Part shown: piece after piece, positions 25,970 through 37,320 of the stretch
Layout of the letters: each line of letters opens with the position of its first letter
How positions within the stretch are numbered: the first letter of the stretch is position 1
Origin: Styela clava
Taxonomy: Eukaryota; Chordata; Ascidiacea; Stolidobranchia; Styelidae
Length of the DNA: 64,000 nucleotides
NCBI RefSeq assembly: GCF_964204865.1
Contig: NC_135255.1
Location: 13,731,135 to 13,795,134 of the forward strand
Reading direction: 5' to 3'
Notes under the pieces: generated by a model
The model's database searches: none
The model's input: the letters and a program-made list of their open reading frames with translations, nothing else
Told to the model about the DNA's origin: nothing
Position numbers and translations under genes: made by a program

Positions 25970-27680
25970 GACCGCATACATGTCTTGAAAGATTCATTTC
26001 ATTGTGAAGTGATATTTCAATAAGCCAATACTATTTAACACCATAGTTACAAACAATTAGCCTGAGCTTTTTTCTGTGTAGATATCGATATTTCAGATGA
26101 AAGTTTGATGATCGATACTTTCATTTTCATAAAATGGTAATAACGGTGTCAACTAACGGTCTAAAGGCGGTATATTTATCTGATGACGTTTAACTACTCA
26201 AGATGATGCCGAGCTCTCCACAACAATATACCTAATCAAAGGTAAATGTGAACTGCAAGGTATTAATTCTTTTTAAAACAGTTGTGTAAATTGCTTATTG
26301 GACACAAAATGGACCTAAGGATCGCTTTGTTATTATGTTGTTAGAATTCTTTTGCTTTGGAATTTACAGCGGTGAAAGATTGTATTTTCTGCTAGAAGGC
26401 TATAACTTTAATTTTTTCAAAAATTTCTGTGGGCTCTCTGGGTTCGTTTTGAATGTACGATGGCGTCATAAAAATTCAAAATTGTGCACTTTGTGGCGTT
26501 AATTTAAAGATCTGATATAATTTAAATTGCTATGATTATTTTATTATGTTTGTTTATACAGTTCTTATGAAGTTTCTCCGCGTTTTTTCAAACGTTCATT
26601 TAAACTTACGGAATATGTTTTTGTATTTCACTAATATCCTATATTAGTTTGAGTTGAATATTTTTCTTTTATTTTTTTTACTTTACTTTATTATATTATT
26701 TGTTAATAAAGGAAAATTGTACATATCAATACTACGTATTGGGAGTGTTTTTGCAGATAGCTCCAAAATGCCCTCTCGCCGCACCTATATGTATTGCGTT
26801 TGTTATAAAACAACATGTCGGAGCTAGTCAACATAGAATGAGTCTACGTTATGAATGTGGCTGTGGAACATGTTTTTTACGATATTCTCACTTGGTTGAT
26901 ACTTAAATGTGACTCAATAAACGAGTGATTAAAATCTGACGTGAATAGAAGTGAAAACAATATCATTTTCAAATGATAGAAAATATTCGTGAATGCGTTT
27001 GAAAAGAATTAGGGGTGAGTGTGTATGATAGTAACTCTTCTTTAAGCACTTACTTTTTAAAACTCGGTTTCTTTGTTCTTATTGAACATCCTAGGTTTTT
27101 TTTTTCTCGCTGCAGGGGTCATATCGAACATTCAATTCATTTTCTATTTTATTGTTTCAGTCTGAAGCCTTTATTTCGATATGTACATATGTAGCACGTA
27201 GCCAATACAACATGAAATTCGACTCCAACACTTTTGTTGTACCTCAGTCGTACTATTTGTTATATCACGTTGGGATTATCAAGCAAGTAAAACTGTAAAG
27301 AAATTGTCAACTCATTCTCGCATTATATATTGATCATGGTTGTATATAATCTTGAAATGTTTTCAATTAAATATGATTAAATATTGCGTAACCTGATATA
27401 AAAGAGAAGTAAGATCAACTAAACATTCCGAGTATCATCATAAGATATTGATTTTTGTACATAACCTTCAATCATGGTTTTCTCATATTCAAGACAAATA
27501 ATACAATCAACAGTTCATAGGCACGGCTCCATATAACCGACTCAAAAAATTTTTGCAATTACAATCGGATTGCACCAATATTCAAAAGACTGACTTATAC
27601 TAGGATGTCATGTCGAATTACCGTAGCCTATTGTAAGGAACATTCTTGAACTATTTTGAAATCATTGTCCAGTTTCGTTG
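25970..27680. other. Intergenic with one degenerate MITE copy
   Basis: From about 26295 the sequence matches the GGACACGAAA-type MITE (TTATTGGACACAAAATGGAC, then GAAAGATTGTATTTTCTGC and TTTCTGTGGGCTCT) to about 26.5 kb, with a lost right end. The rest holds nothing I can name. Confidence 0.45.
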
Positions 27681-27692
27681 AAGTAATTATAT

Positions 27693-27879
27693 GGTTCCAT
27701 TACATTTGAACCCACGTACATTTGAACCCATGGCTATTGCACCTGCATACTATTGCACCTATGGGAATTTTTTTGTTGTACGGATAGTTGAACCCATACT
27801 AACCCTAACCCATGGGTTTCAGCACCCGCATATTGATTGAACCCGCGGATATAGACATGGGTTCAAATGTACGGTCACC
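27693..27879 (+). mobile_element. Mutator-like MITE, copy 1, 9-bp target duplication
   Basis: 187 bp. It begins GGTTCCATTACATTTGAACC and ends in the inverse of GGTGACCGTACATTTGAACC. TAATTATAT flanks both ends exactly (27684-27692 and 27880-27888). The body is built from repeated GGTTCAAATGTAC and TTGCACCTA modules and a CCCTAACCC stretch. It has no coding capacity. Confidence 0.85.
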
Positions 27880-28189
27880 TAATTATATATATCCATCACC
27901 TTTCGCACCACAACACGGAATTTAAAATCTGGTAGCGTCATAAGTTACATTTTGGTTGAAGAAGTGGTCCTGAAGCGTTATTATTATTAAAGTTCCGACG
28001 AGAATCCGACTTCCGGCGAATCCGACGAAAGTGTTGACGAGAATCTATCATCTGCGTTATCGGTTACTGTTTTCGAGATACATTTGTCTAAGATCATGAT
28101 ATTCAACGGTAGATTTTGGCCATGCCTGTAAATCTAGTATTAGTTTGTATTTGTATTAATTTTAATGTAGAACGTGCAAGATTATTTGT

Positions 28190-28379
28190 GCTTTCTGATA
28201 AGACAACTATTGGTCAACTACTTATCCGTCTTCGATGCTTTTGCAACGTTGAATCCGTATGCATATTGTACAAGGGTGCTGTGGCAAGAGTAAAGATGAC
28301 TGTTCATAGTGATTCAAGAGTCTTGCTGCACAGTAACACGATAGCGTATTGCGTTAGTGTGCAACAAGAATCTTGAATC
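28190..28379 (+). repeat. Snap-back repeat, copy 1
   Basis: This segment is homologous to 47107-47344 (shared ATCCGTATGCATAT, GCAAGAGTAAAGAT and GATTCAAGAGTCTTGCTGCA). It ends in an imperfect inverted repeat, 28311-28379, whose arms GATTCAAGA.TCTTG close with only a few unpaired bases. The 86-codon open frame over it is therefore repeat-derived. Confidence 0.65.
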
Positions 28380-28536
28380 AATTTGAATAATGACTCGTAG
28401 CACTATCTAATATAAACTCAAATGTGTCTGAAATCTGGTTATAAAGTAAATAAATTTCAGTTCGAATAGGAATTAATTTATATCAATGTACTTTATAGGT
28501 TTTAAATACTTTGGTTAGATTTAGAATCGGAATATA

Positions 28537-29750
28537 ATGGGCAGTACAATAAATCCAGCAGGAATTTTCGGAATCCCATTTCGATTTTGGCTACTGGAAT
28601 GTTGGCAGCAGGTATGGCAGCTGTTTATTGGAAATCCCCTGTATTTCCCCTCTCGTTCAATAAAACTGACCACACTATAGTGAATGCAGGATTGTTTCAA
28701 ACTTGCACGAATGCACGAATGTTGGTAAGTATCGTTACTTATTTCAGCTTTTTTCTCAGTTACGTCTCTTTGATCGCCAAATCATTATTGAGATATTCTG
28801 TTACCTAATATCGTACCATTTCAATATGTGTTTACTGTTGTGGTTCTTCGGGGAATTGTAATTAGATCTCACATTAACCATCCCATATACTGACAAAATG
28901 GCACTGCTGGAATATATGGGCACTAAGTGGGCTGGAACGAAATAGTATGAAATCTCTTACAGTACTGGTGCCCACCCGATCACCCAGATGTGATCAAGGA
29001 ACCACGGCACGCAATTATAATTTTATTTACTTCATTAAACAAAATTTCGAGATGGAAATAGAATCTATTTTTAAAATAAATAAAGCTTTCTAGCGACAAA
29101 AACAAACTTTAACAACTGGTAATTTCGAAGCAATTGGTCAAGTAGTTGAAGAGAGACGAAAAAGAAAAAAAAGAGAATTTTTTTCCACCAGCAATAACAA
29201 CAAGAATTCTAACAAAAACAACAATAACAACAGCATAATAAGAAAACGATTTGTATGTCTACCTCGTGTTCAAAAATAATATCCGTATTTTATTAATTAG
29301 TGTTTATTATTGTCTCGTTAAATAAGATACTTATATACATATATACAGGATATACATACATCAGGCACTGTCTTCCTTATTGCTGAATCTTTCGAAGTAT
29401 GCGGGGAACGTGAAGCTTCTCAACAAAGACAGGTGGGAAAGAGTTAAACATCGAATGTTCGAATACGTTAATATTTTCGTTCGTGTGAATCCGAGGAAAG
29501 CTTCCACGAATTTATGACCAATACTCCTAAAAATCTGAACTAGCGCAATATACACGAGGATCTCACATAGAATATGGGACCCACAAACATTTACACACTC
29601 AACACTATTTGTATGATCTCTCGAAATATATGTTTTATTTTTTCTAGGAAATTGAGGATTGGATCCACCACCCGTCGTATCATTTAGACACAAGAATAAG
29701 CGGAGGAGAGACTGATTTTGAATACCATCAACTTCAAACTATTTAAGGAC
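28537..29750 (+). pseudogene. Decayed claudin-like copy B
   Basis: The ATG at 28537 opens MGSTINPAGIFG, clearly like A (MANTINAAGTVG). One base is missing near 28573-28581 relative to A, so the rest of exon 1 (VYWKSPVF, NAGLFQTC) is in another frame. The exon ends at a GTAAGT donor, and the second loop cysteine is lost. Exon 2 and most of exon 3 are absent. The end of exon 3 survives at about 29364-29431 (GTVFLIAESFEV...SQQRQ|GTGGG), and a possible last exon follows a TTTTTCTAG acceptor at 29646 in the right phase, open to a TAA near 29743. It is a pseudogene by frameshift plus internal deletion, with inserted sequence (28.9-29.3 kb) resembling an inverted GGACACGAAA-type MITE. Confidence 0.72.
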
Positions 29751-29759
29751 ACTAATATC

Positions 29760-31220
29760 GAGTACGAAAAACAAACGAAACGAAAAAAAATGGCTTGTCT
29801 ATAATTTGCATGATGACGTTTTGTATTCAGCTTCTAATCTTTTAACAATTCTGACATCACGATTTCAAATATTTATTTAATTTTTGTTTACTCCATTTTC
29901 ATTTCACTCAAGTTTGTCGGAATAGTCGGATGCTGTCAATCTCTGATTTCTAGATGCAGATGTTTTTAGTTTGGATTCGAAGTTAATTTTCTATAATCTA
30001 TCTATACGACACCACAGCATCCAACAGTCTCACTGATGAGCACGCAATATCTAAAGACCTCAGAGGATCGTTTCAAGTCGACAATGATGACGAATTAAAA
30101 CCGATATTATAATTTACGGAACAGATACCTCGTAGAGTGGGCCTTTTTTCATTATTGCGCAATGCAAATAGACTACCAGCACAAATATCAACGATCACGG
30201 CCAAACGATCCAACTTTCATCGGCGCCTTCGGATCTAGGATGAAGTATGTTCAGCTATTTTTTTTATTTACTCGTTCTAGTTTGTCTTGATGATTGGGAT
30301 TATAATAATTAAGCCTTGCTTATGTCTAGGATTAACTAATGCTGCCAATATTTGTGACGCGTAATTGAAGCTTTGAATTAGGCAAGCATTTAAAACAGAA
30401 GGAGTTCTGTCAATATGAATGATGACAGATTAATTTTCTTTTATTGAGCTGTCGATATAGTATGTAACGTGACTCTAAACGCTTTGTTTGGGTATCTTTC
30501 TGTCGGACATCCTACCTTTTCTTCATCTTGTGCTCATCAAACTTGGTACACAGATAAAACAAACACGCTAGATTCCTTCCAACCATAGGTCATGTTTAAT
30601 AGTTTTAGGGATACCAGATTTTTCGTCAATAGAACAATTAGAAAGATGTAATCTAATAATACCGTATTAAATAAGTCATGCTTGGAAGATATAGTTGTAC
30701 AATTGGGTTAAGTCACACCTGGCACCAAACATCATATATCTGCTACAAAGTAGTAGTAAGTATGTTCAATCAAGAATTTTTGCTTAATATTTAAAAATAT
30801 CAAAATACAAAAGATGTGATCGATTTGGAAAATCAGCAAATGTCTGATTAAGTTAAAAAGGTTAGATACCTGCAATTGAGAAGTAAAGAATGATTGCTTT
30901 AACAATAACAAAAGTGGTTTAAGAAGTGGAAGCCTTTCTACATAGCTGATTAGGCTCTCAAATTTCGTTTTGTGTGGAAAACGTTTGTTTATTGTTTCTC
31001 TGAGGCATACCTGGAATCAATCACAAACAAAAGACGATTTCGGCAAATTAGTTGTAGCATTTTGTGCCTTGAGAATGTTGCCTATTTCGATTTGAATGTC
31101 GAAAGATATTGTTTTGATAGTATGATGGTTTAAATGTTATGCACATCTGCGAATATTTATGATTTTGGAAACATTACTGTGCATTTTCTACATCTTTCGG
31201 TCAACTGTTCATTACCTTTT
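29760..31220. other. Intergenic, nothing recognised
   Basis: AT-rich sequence between claudin-like B and C. No exon with a claudin pattern and no transposon end was seen. Confidence 0.4.
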
Positions 31221-31272
31221 ATTTTAGAAAAAGTAAAATTTCAGTATCAAAGTTCATTAGGCAAAACCAAAT

Positions 31273-33093
31273 ATGGCAAATAAGGTAAACTATGCTGGGA
31301 TAGCGGGATTTGTCGTTGCTCTTTGTGGAACTGTTCTGTTGGCTCTGAGCATGTCAACGATTTATTGGAGATCTCCGAAGTTTGAATCGGACCGGATATC
31401 TGATGAAACTGAAGTAAATACCGGACTATTTGTTACCTGTACTGTCGAGTCATGCACCAATATCGGTAAGTTCTGGTACAATATCTTCCGCTTCATTGTA
31501 TGCTTATCGATTATAGAAATACTGTATATAAAAAGACTGCGAGAAGCTTGAAAATACGACTCCGGCTCCAAGGAGAACATGCTGAACTCTGGCTCTCGAC
31601 AACACACTTTAGGTCTAAAAACCTTGTTGGGCTGCGGTGAAACTTCAGCTCATTGTCAGTATTGATGCTAAGTACGTTTGAATCTTTTCATACTTGGCAG
31701 AATTCGTATTCTATGGGATTATGGGAAAGTGAATTAAAATTACTTATTCAAATTTGTGAATAAATGCTAGTTAAGGGTTTTGCACACAGAAATGAAACGT
31801 GCTTATCACTTTTCAGGATGGTTAACAAATGCAGGAGCAACTTTAACAACCACACGTGTTCTTCTTTTGGTTGCATGTGTTCTTATCATCATCAGTCTCA
31901 TCATTGGCGTAATAGCTTTGTGTGGACACGCTGACATAGTAACAAAGGGCGCAATGGACATTGTTATTGGTACGTTAACTCTGAATTCATAATAAAAAAA
32001 TCGGGTTATTTGGTTATGTGGGTTCAACTAATACTCCCATTCTTTTATCAGTTGCTAAGCATTATCCATAAACTGAAGGTTGTCGATCAGTATAACGTTC
32101 TCAGTGAACTAATCGAGAGTTACAACTAAATTCCAACTGATAACACACTTTCTCTGCTAGTTAGTGCTAAGAATAACTCGTTTGATTGTGACTACTCTGC
32201 CAGTAACGACATTTATATATTCTATTTTTTCTTGCATGCTATACGATTTTTATTTCTTCGAAAATGTGTTCATATAGACAGCATAGATCAGCATGGATTT
32301 CCTCTGATACGTTTGTTTTTAGGAATCATCATCCTTTCTGCCTGTAGTGCATACACTGGACTGACGATTACACTTGATAGATATCAGGATGGAAAACCAT
32401 CAGCTCGTGACTTTAACTGGGGGTTCTATCTATGCTGGATATCTTGCGCCGTTTTCATCATAGCCGGTGTTTTCGAAGTGAAAGGAGAACAAGAGATTGG
32501 AAAGAAGTCTAAGGTAAATCAAAGGAAAAACAAACTAAATGATGAGGTATTGTGAGAATGTGAAACATTGCAGCATTAAAGATATTCGAAATTATTTGAT
32601 TTTTTTGACAAAAAGGTTTCGTTTATATTGAAAGTTGTTAAATCGGACAATTTAAAACTCACTTGATTTATTTTCCATACGCGATTCTATATTTATCGGA
32701 TGCAATTTCACAGAGAATAAAAATTAAAAAGTAAACAAATATCTAATACTTGATACAATACAAGTAACCATGATTCGATAAACAACAACCTTGAGCCATT
32801 ATATTTGTTGGCATCTGATATTTATATATATATTTAGATGTATTTATCAACATCGAAAAATTCAAGCCTGCAAATTTTATGTATATATATATATATATTA
32901 AAAAGATATATAAATGGCAGGAGTTAATGTTATAAAAGTTAAAAAATTGACATTTTGACAGATTCATCCGGCATCGATTCAGCAACAATTGAAGTGGACA
33001 AGGACAAACCAGCCTTCAAATATTTCAGGCAGCAGTGCATCAGCAGAGCAAACTAGATCAATCCAAGATGACCAAATAATATCAGCGGCTTAA
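31273..33093 (+). CDS. Claudin-like four-pass membrane protein C
   Basis: Exons 31273-31465, 31817-31969, 32323-32513 and 32962-33093 (phases 1, 1, 0) give 222 aa. The layout matches paralogue A: exons 2 and 3 are 153 and 191 bases in both. The protein starts MANKVNYAGIAGFVVALCG, with the first membrane segment. The extracellular loop has IYWRSPKF and TGLFVTC followed by ESC, matching A's cysteine pair. The second segment (TRVLLLVACVLIIISLIIG) is followed by the shared ALCG.ADI..KGAMDIV, then YTGLTI, NWGFYLCW and the last membrane segment ending AGVFEV. The tail is Ser/Gln-rich. Acceptor-like TTTTAG and TTTCAG sites lie 29-46 bases before the ATG. Family placement is by motif and topology only. 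Confidence 0.83.
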
Positions 33094-33230
33094 CAAATAT
33101 ATTTTTTTAATTACCATTTGCTTATTTCTGTTTTGAAGAACACATGCCCGTGACCTCCCGCTCTATCCTCTCGTCTGTGAGCCCGGAGAAGTTTTTGATT
33201 AAATATGCTATGTAGATAAATAATGAGGAG

Positions 33231-33236
33231 AATAAA
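33231..33236 (+). terminator. Poly(A) signal of claudin-like C
   Basis: AATAAA about 138 bases after the stop codon. A run of about 13 G follows 120 bases on, at about 33357. Confidence 0.5.
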
Positions 33237-34259
33237 TGTACGTCGAAAAAGAATGAAATTTGATTTCTGAAGTTCTTGCTTTGGACTATGACGATTGATA
33301 TTGTTTGAGGTGGCATGGTACATATTTATGATTCTTTTGAAACAGCGAGTAAACGAGGGGGGGGGGGGGTAAATATAGCATCGTTTATACTCTACTAAAT
33401 ATGCCTATTGTGAATGACATTTTATTCAACTTATGTTGTCGTGGTTGAGAGCTATTTTAGTCTGATAAATTGAGATTTTACTCTGAAATTACTACGATTG
33501 CTTTAATTCGTGAAGGACTCGAGTCTGCACTACATGTCCTGGGCTCAAATTGTTTTAAAAATTGCCATCTATTATTATGTTATCTTTTCCTGAGTAAGAT
33601 TTATTATGGTGAATCAATTGCGACAGCAATATAATAATAACAAGAGAGCTATGCTACGGTACCGGTAACGGTACAGGGACTGTCCTAGCTTTTACAGGAC
33701 CCGTTACGATGATTCATTCTTCATGCATCAGTTTAAATGTGAATTGAAATACCAACGGATCCGAGTCACTTCTATATTACCAGATCAGGTAACGCAGTCT
33801 ACAGGAGGATTTTGATCATACTCATATGCTATTTTTTGAACATCGAGAAGTTACCATGTAACTGTCTTTAACTACAGCATGGGTGGTAAATATATATATT
33901 GCTTCCGGCAAATTTTCTCCGGCATTCATATTTATTTATAAACAAGGTGAAACTTATGTATATTTTGTTATTTATATCCAGAAAGTCGATTGAAATTTGC
34001 TGATACTGCAAAATGTGCGCGCGACAGTCGATCTTTTTGTATAGTCAGCAATTTTATAATATTGTTTTATTTAGAAGCATTGCACCATCATCACTTCTTC
34101 GTTACAAGGTTGGATGTGTTGCTGAAATTCTTATGTTTATTATCTTACTCATATCTAGAAAATCCATAAAAACTTTCACAGTTGAAATTTGTCAACACTG
34201 CAAAATGTACGCACGACAGTTAATCTCCTTGTTATCAATATTCTAATCTTGTTTCACCT

Positions 34260-34281
34260 AGAAGCATTTAAATAGAGCTAA
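34260..34281 (+). promoter_or_regulatory. Conserved upstream box of the small secreted gene pair
   Basis: AGAAGCATTTAAA, then T, then AGAGCTAA occurs here and, with A for T, at 38367-38388. These lie 219-268 bases before the respective start codons. TTTAAATAG and TTTAAAAAG are TATA-like, so this may be the core promoter, though mere homology of the duplication would also explain it. Confidence 0.35.
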
Positions 34282-34499
34282 CCTTTGTGTGTCAACTTCA
34301 CTTGATTTAAATAACGTTCAGGTGCCGTACATTTCCTTCTCCTCTTCATGTGTGTTCTCTCCTCTTCAATGTACAATAACCCATCATTTATTTTGGTAGT
34401 TTTTTGAAATATGAATGGCATTTTTTTCTATATATGTTTTTAACAATATCTTATAGGCACTATAAAATCTTTTTAATACAATATACAACTTTGAAATTA

Positions 34500-34822
34500 A
34501 TGGTCAAAAGAGTAAAAAAAATCATAATAAATTTATTGATTGTGACATTTTTTATTGCTGCGGTCGCTACATTTGCAATTAACGCTGCTCCTTCAGCAGG
34601 TAATTACATATTTTTTTTTGTTTATTTTGTTTTGTTTATAAAGTTTTGAAAAATGTTTAGAGTTTCAATAGAACACCGTTTATAAGCGTGAACATGCATT
34701 TTTAGTTTTTAGAACAAATTTTAGTTTTGTAATTAGTCTTTCACAATTAAATGTCATTTTCATAATTTTACATTTTAGTGAAAAATTCCGAAAAAGGCGC
34801 GGCAGCAGAAGAAGCAGCTTAA
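34500..34822 (+). CDS. Very small secreted protein (47 aa)
   Basis: Exons 34500-34599 and 34779-34822 join in phase 1 with a GTAATT donor and ATTTTAG acceptor. The basic start (VKRVKK) leads into a hydrophobic signal peptide, about residues 8-28, likely cleaved near INAA|PS. Only about 18 residues follow, Ala/Glu/Lys-rich and ending EEAA, so the product would be a tiny peptide. The exon-1 sequence is homologous to the start of the gene at 38656-39584, including the stretch before that gene's ATG. It may be a shortened, possibly degenerate duplicate or a genuine short peptide gene. An AATAAA lies at 35165. Confidence 0.5.
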
Positions 34823-34829
34823 GTCATAC

Positions 34830-35640
34830 TTTACATGTATTATTATATAATGTCACAATGTGGAACAAAATGTCACTTTTTTGCCAAAGTGTTTTTATTT
34901 GGCATGGCCCATGATGCAAGGCCGAATTGTTCCATTTTAGTTTTAGACCATCAATTCGTGTTCAGAAACCTATTTTATTTCAAATTTTAATCGAATTTGT
35001 CAAGTGGTTGCTAGGTTTGTTACTTTCACAAAGACATATACATATTTATTTTTCTTTACAATAATGTATTTTCAACAATATAGTGGTAGTAGAATTTTTT
35101 GCTAGCATAAATGAGCAAAGTGCAAGCGACTTTTATCGCAAGGGGATTGATTAATAGCATGAACAATAAAAGTGCTCGAGTTGAGCCGTGGAAATAAGAA
35201 CAAGAGTATAAAGATCGATGTTGATTTCGCATTCAGAGCAAATTATTTTACTGCCAGTACCCAGGGGCGGATTATGCCCCTTTGGTGCCCTAAGCACTGA
35301 AGACTTTGGTTCCCCCCTATGTGTAATTTAATTATAAAAAACAATAAACCACATAAGTGTATTATCCATTAAAAATAATCACAACCAACAGTAAATAAAA
35401 TAAATTTTATGAACATTTTTAGATTTTTTAACTGTTATATAGAGCCGATATATATATCGGCCGTTTACTGCCGATATGATATATCGGCAAACACACAACA
35501 TCCGGCCGATATAACGTTTGAGCTCTAATCCTGGAGGAGTGTGACAATAAAGATTCATGCTTCCAGTCTCAACGTGAATCAAAATACCAAAGGATACAAG
35601 TCACAACTGTAGTTTGCAATTTTACCGGTACCTAGTAGTC
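34830..35640. other. Intergenic; possible hAT-like remnant
   Basis: It holds the probable 3' UTR of the 34.5 kb gene. CAGGGGCGGATTATGCCC near 35.27 kb looks like a hAT-style end, and palindromic CGATATATATCGG segments lie at 35.45-35.51 kb. No second end was fixed. Confidence 0.35.
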
Positions 35641-35645
35641 TACCT

Positions 35646-36419
35646 CAGGGTGGTTCAAGGTTGCTAGGTTGAAGGACCGCAAAAACTTGTGAGAAGTTCT
35701 CGCGGGCCGCAAGTCGAAGAAAACCCAAGAGTGATCGAAATATCACGAGTCTACTTATTTTCAATTTAATAAATAACGAGAGTTTACCGTTCTAATCAGA
35801 CCATTATTATGTTGCATGGGTGGCGTTTCTTCAAAGAAGATAATAAAGCCTTCAGTTATTTAAAAAATAATTCCCTAAAATTAACGCTGTATTTTCTGCA
35901 TCTCGTGTTTGATGTGGCTTCAAATTATATTCTTTCGTGACAGATATTACTTGAAATCAAACCAGACACTGTGTGGTGGGCAAGGAAATACGTTTCCGCC
36001 GTGTTTTCCTTATGTCACTTTTCTCGTGGCAATCATTTTATTACGAATTGTCATATTTGAGTAATTTAAAAACTTGCAGCGTGATCAAGCTTAGTGCCAT
36101 CGTCAAATAACCAACAAGTCCGTCTAAGTTGGTATTTCGGGACCTTGCTGAAAAAAAAAAACTGGATTGCGCGGCGTTAAGTCGGGTCTGCGTTTCGTCA
36201 CTACTGTCACATGGCCCACGCTTGAAAACAGAGAGGTGTTTTTACAAAAATAGAGGCACAAAGCGTTAGAAAAAGGGGTTTGAATCTCGGGATTCCGACC
36301 CCAGTTGAATACCTGAAAAAAAAACGCAAAAACGCTCTGCTATTAGATACAAATATACGCTAAAATTGTTCTGTGGGCCGCACGGAATGTATCAGCATGA
36401 CAGGGTTTGGACCACCCTG
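35646..36419. mobile_element. Non-autonomous hAT element, 774 bp
   Basis: The left end CAGGGTGGTTCAAGG and the right end, read inward as CAGGGTGGTCCAAACC, form inverted repeats. They are flanked by GTCTACCT (35638-35645) and GTCCACCT (36420-36427), matching at 7 of 8 bases, as expected for hAT. Subterminal GCGGGCCGCA and GTGGGCCGCAC mirror each other. No transposase frame is present. Confidence 0.8.
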
Positions 36420-36514
36420 GTCCACCTTATCAAAAACTCTCCACTTCGCTGACCACTAGATCGTTAAAATGCGATCGTGCAACCGCCACATAGTGCAAAA
36501 AGTTCATTGGTCCA

Positions 36515-36617
36515 ATTGTTGAAGAGAAAAGAAAATGCAGCAACAATGAGAATAGTAGAAAAAAACAACAACAACAATTTTACAATACGACTCATAGGCC
36601 CATTTCGTGTCCAATAA
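36515..36617 (-). mobile_element. GGACACGAAA-type MITE, truncated inverted copy
   Basis: It ends CCCATTTCGTGTCCAATAA, the inverse of the family end, preceded by the AACAACAACAA tract seen in the complete copy at 58196-58483. The other end is not visible. Confidence 0.5.
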
Positions 36618-37003
36618 ATAAGTTTCAGTGTTTATTTTCGATAAAGAAGGATAATATGATACTTGAAGACAAAAAATAAGCGAACATTTTGAAGTTTGAG
36701 TCGCATGGTGAACTATTAAATTCTGCTATAAAAATTTCTGTGGTGCCCCGAAGCACGTGCTTATATTGTTCAATGGTTAATCCAGATCTGCCAGTACTTC
36801 AAAACATTTGAAAACTCAGAAGATATGTCGTCCATTTCACCCGGTGCTAAAACGATATTAGTTCATTCCGAAATGAATATGGTCAGTACATGTTCAGCAC
36901 AATAATTCAGTCCATATTCAACCGGTCATTTCCTGAACCCTAAAAAGGTATACATATCTGAATATTAATAATATCGCTAACTCGTTTCAGCAAGATTATT
37001 ATT

Positions 37004-37320
37004 ATTGGACACAAAATGGACATATGGATCGTTATTGTGTTCAAAGATTGTGTTTCCTGCTAGACCGCTATTACATTTATTCATTTCAAAACTTTCTGTG
37101 GGCTCTATGGACTTTTTTAGCCTCGAAATAGTTGTGATGCATTCTAGAAAATTAATAAAAAATATTTGTATCGATTTCTTCGACCTCCTTCGTGCTACTT
37201 TTTTGCTATTGCAAAAGCCTGAAGTTTTTTATGGTACTGGTATTGTAAAAGCTAAGTTAGACTACTGCTTTGCGTTGGTCTTTGTGCCCATATATAGCAA
37301 AGTAGTAGCAAAGTGGTAAT
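37004..37320 (+). mobile_element. GGACACGAAA-type MITE, degenerate copy
   Basis: It starts ATTGGACACAAAATGGAC, followed by AAAGATTGTGTTTCCTGCTAG and TTTCTGTGGGCTCTATGG as in the 26.3 kb copy. The right end is not recognisable. The 104-codon open frame across it is repeat-derived. Confidence 0.5.

Larger units (their letters stand above)
33390..34822 (+). repeat. Duplicated block, upstream copy
   Basis: Ordered blocks here recur at about 37360-38733. They include CTCGAGTCTGCA/CTCGGGTCTGCAG with CCTGAGTA.GATTT.TT, TGACAT.TTATTCAACTT.TG, an AGAAGCATTTAAA plus AGAGCTAA box (34260-34281 and 38367-38388), and the first coding exon of a small secreted protein. Similarity is patchy and the order slightly rearranged, indicating an old local duplication with later insertions. 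Confidence 0.55.

Noticed and set aside
27800-27815. CCCTAACCC-like sequence considered as telomeric repeat
   Set aside because: It is a fixed part of the Mutator-like MITE and is seen in all three copies.
28116-28376. 86-codon plus-strand frame with a hydrophobic start
   Set aside because: It overlaps the snap-back repeat family, whose second copy at 47.1-47.3 kb does not preserve the frame.
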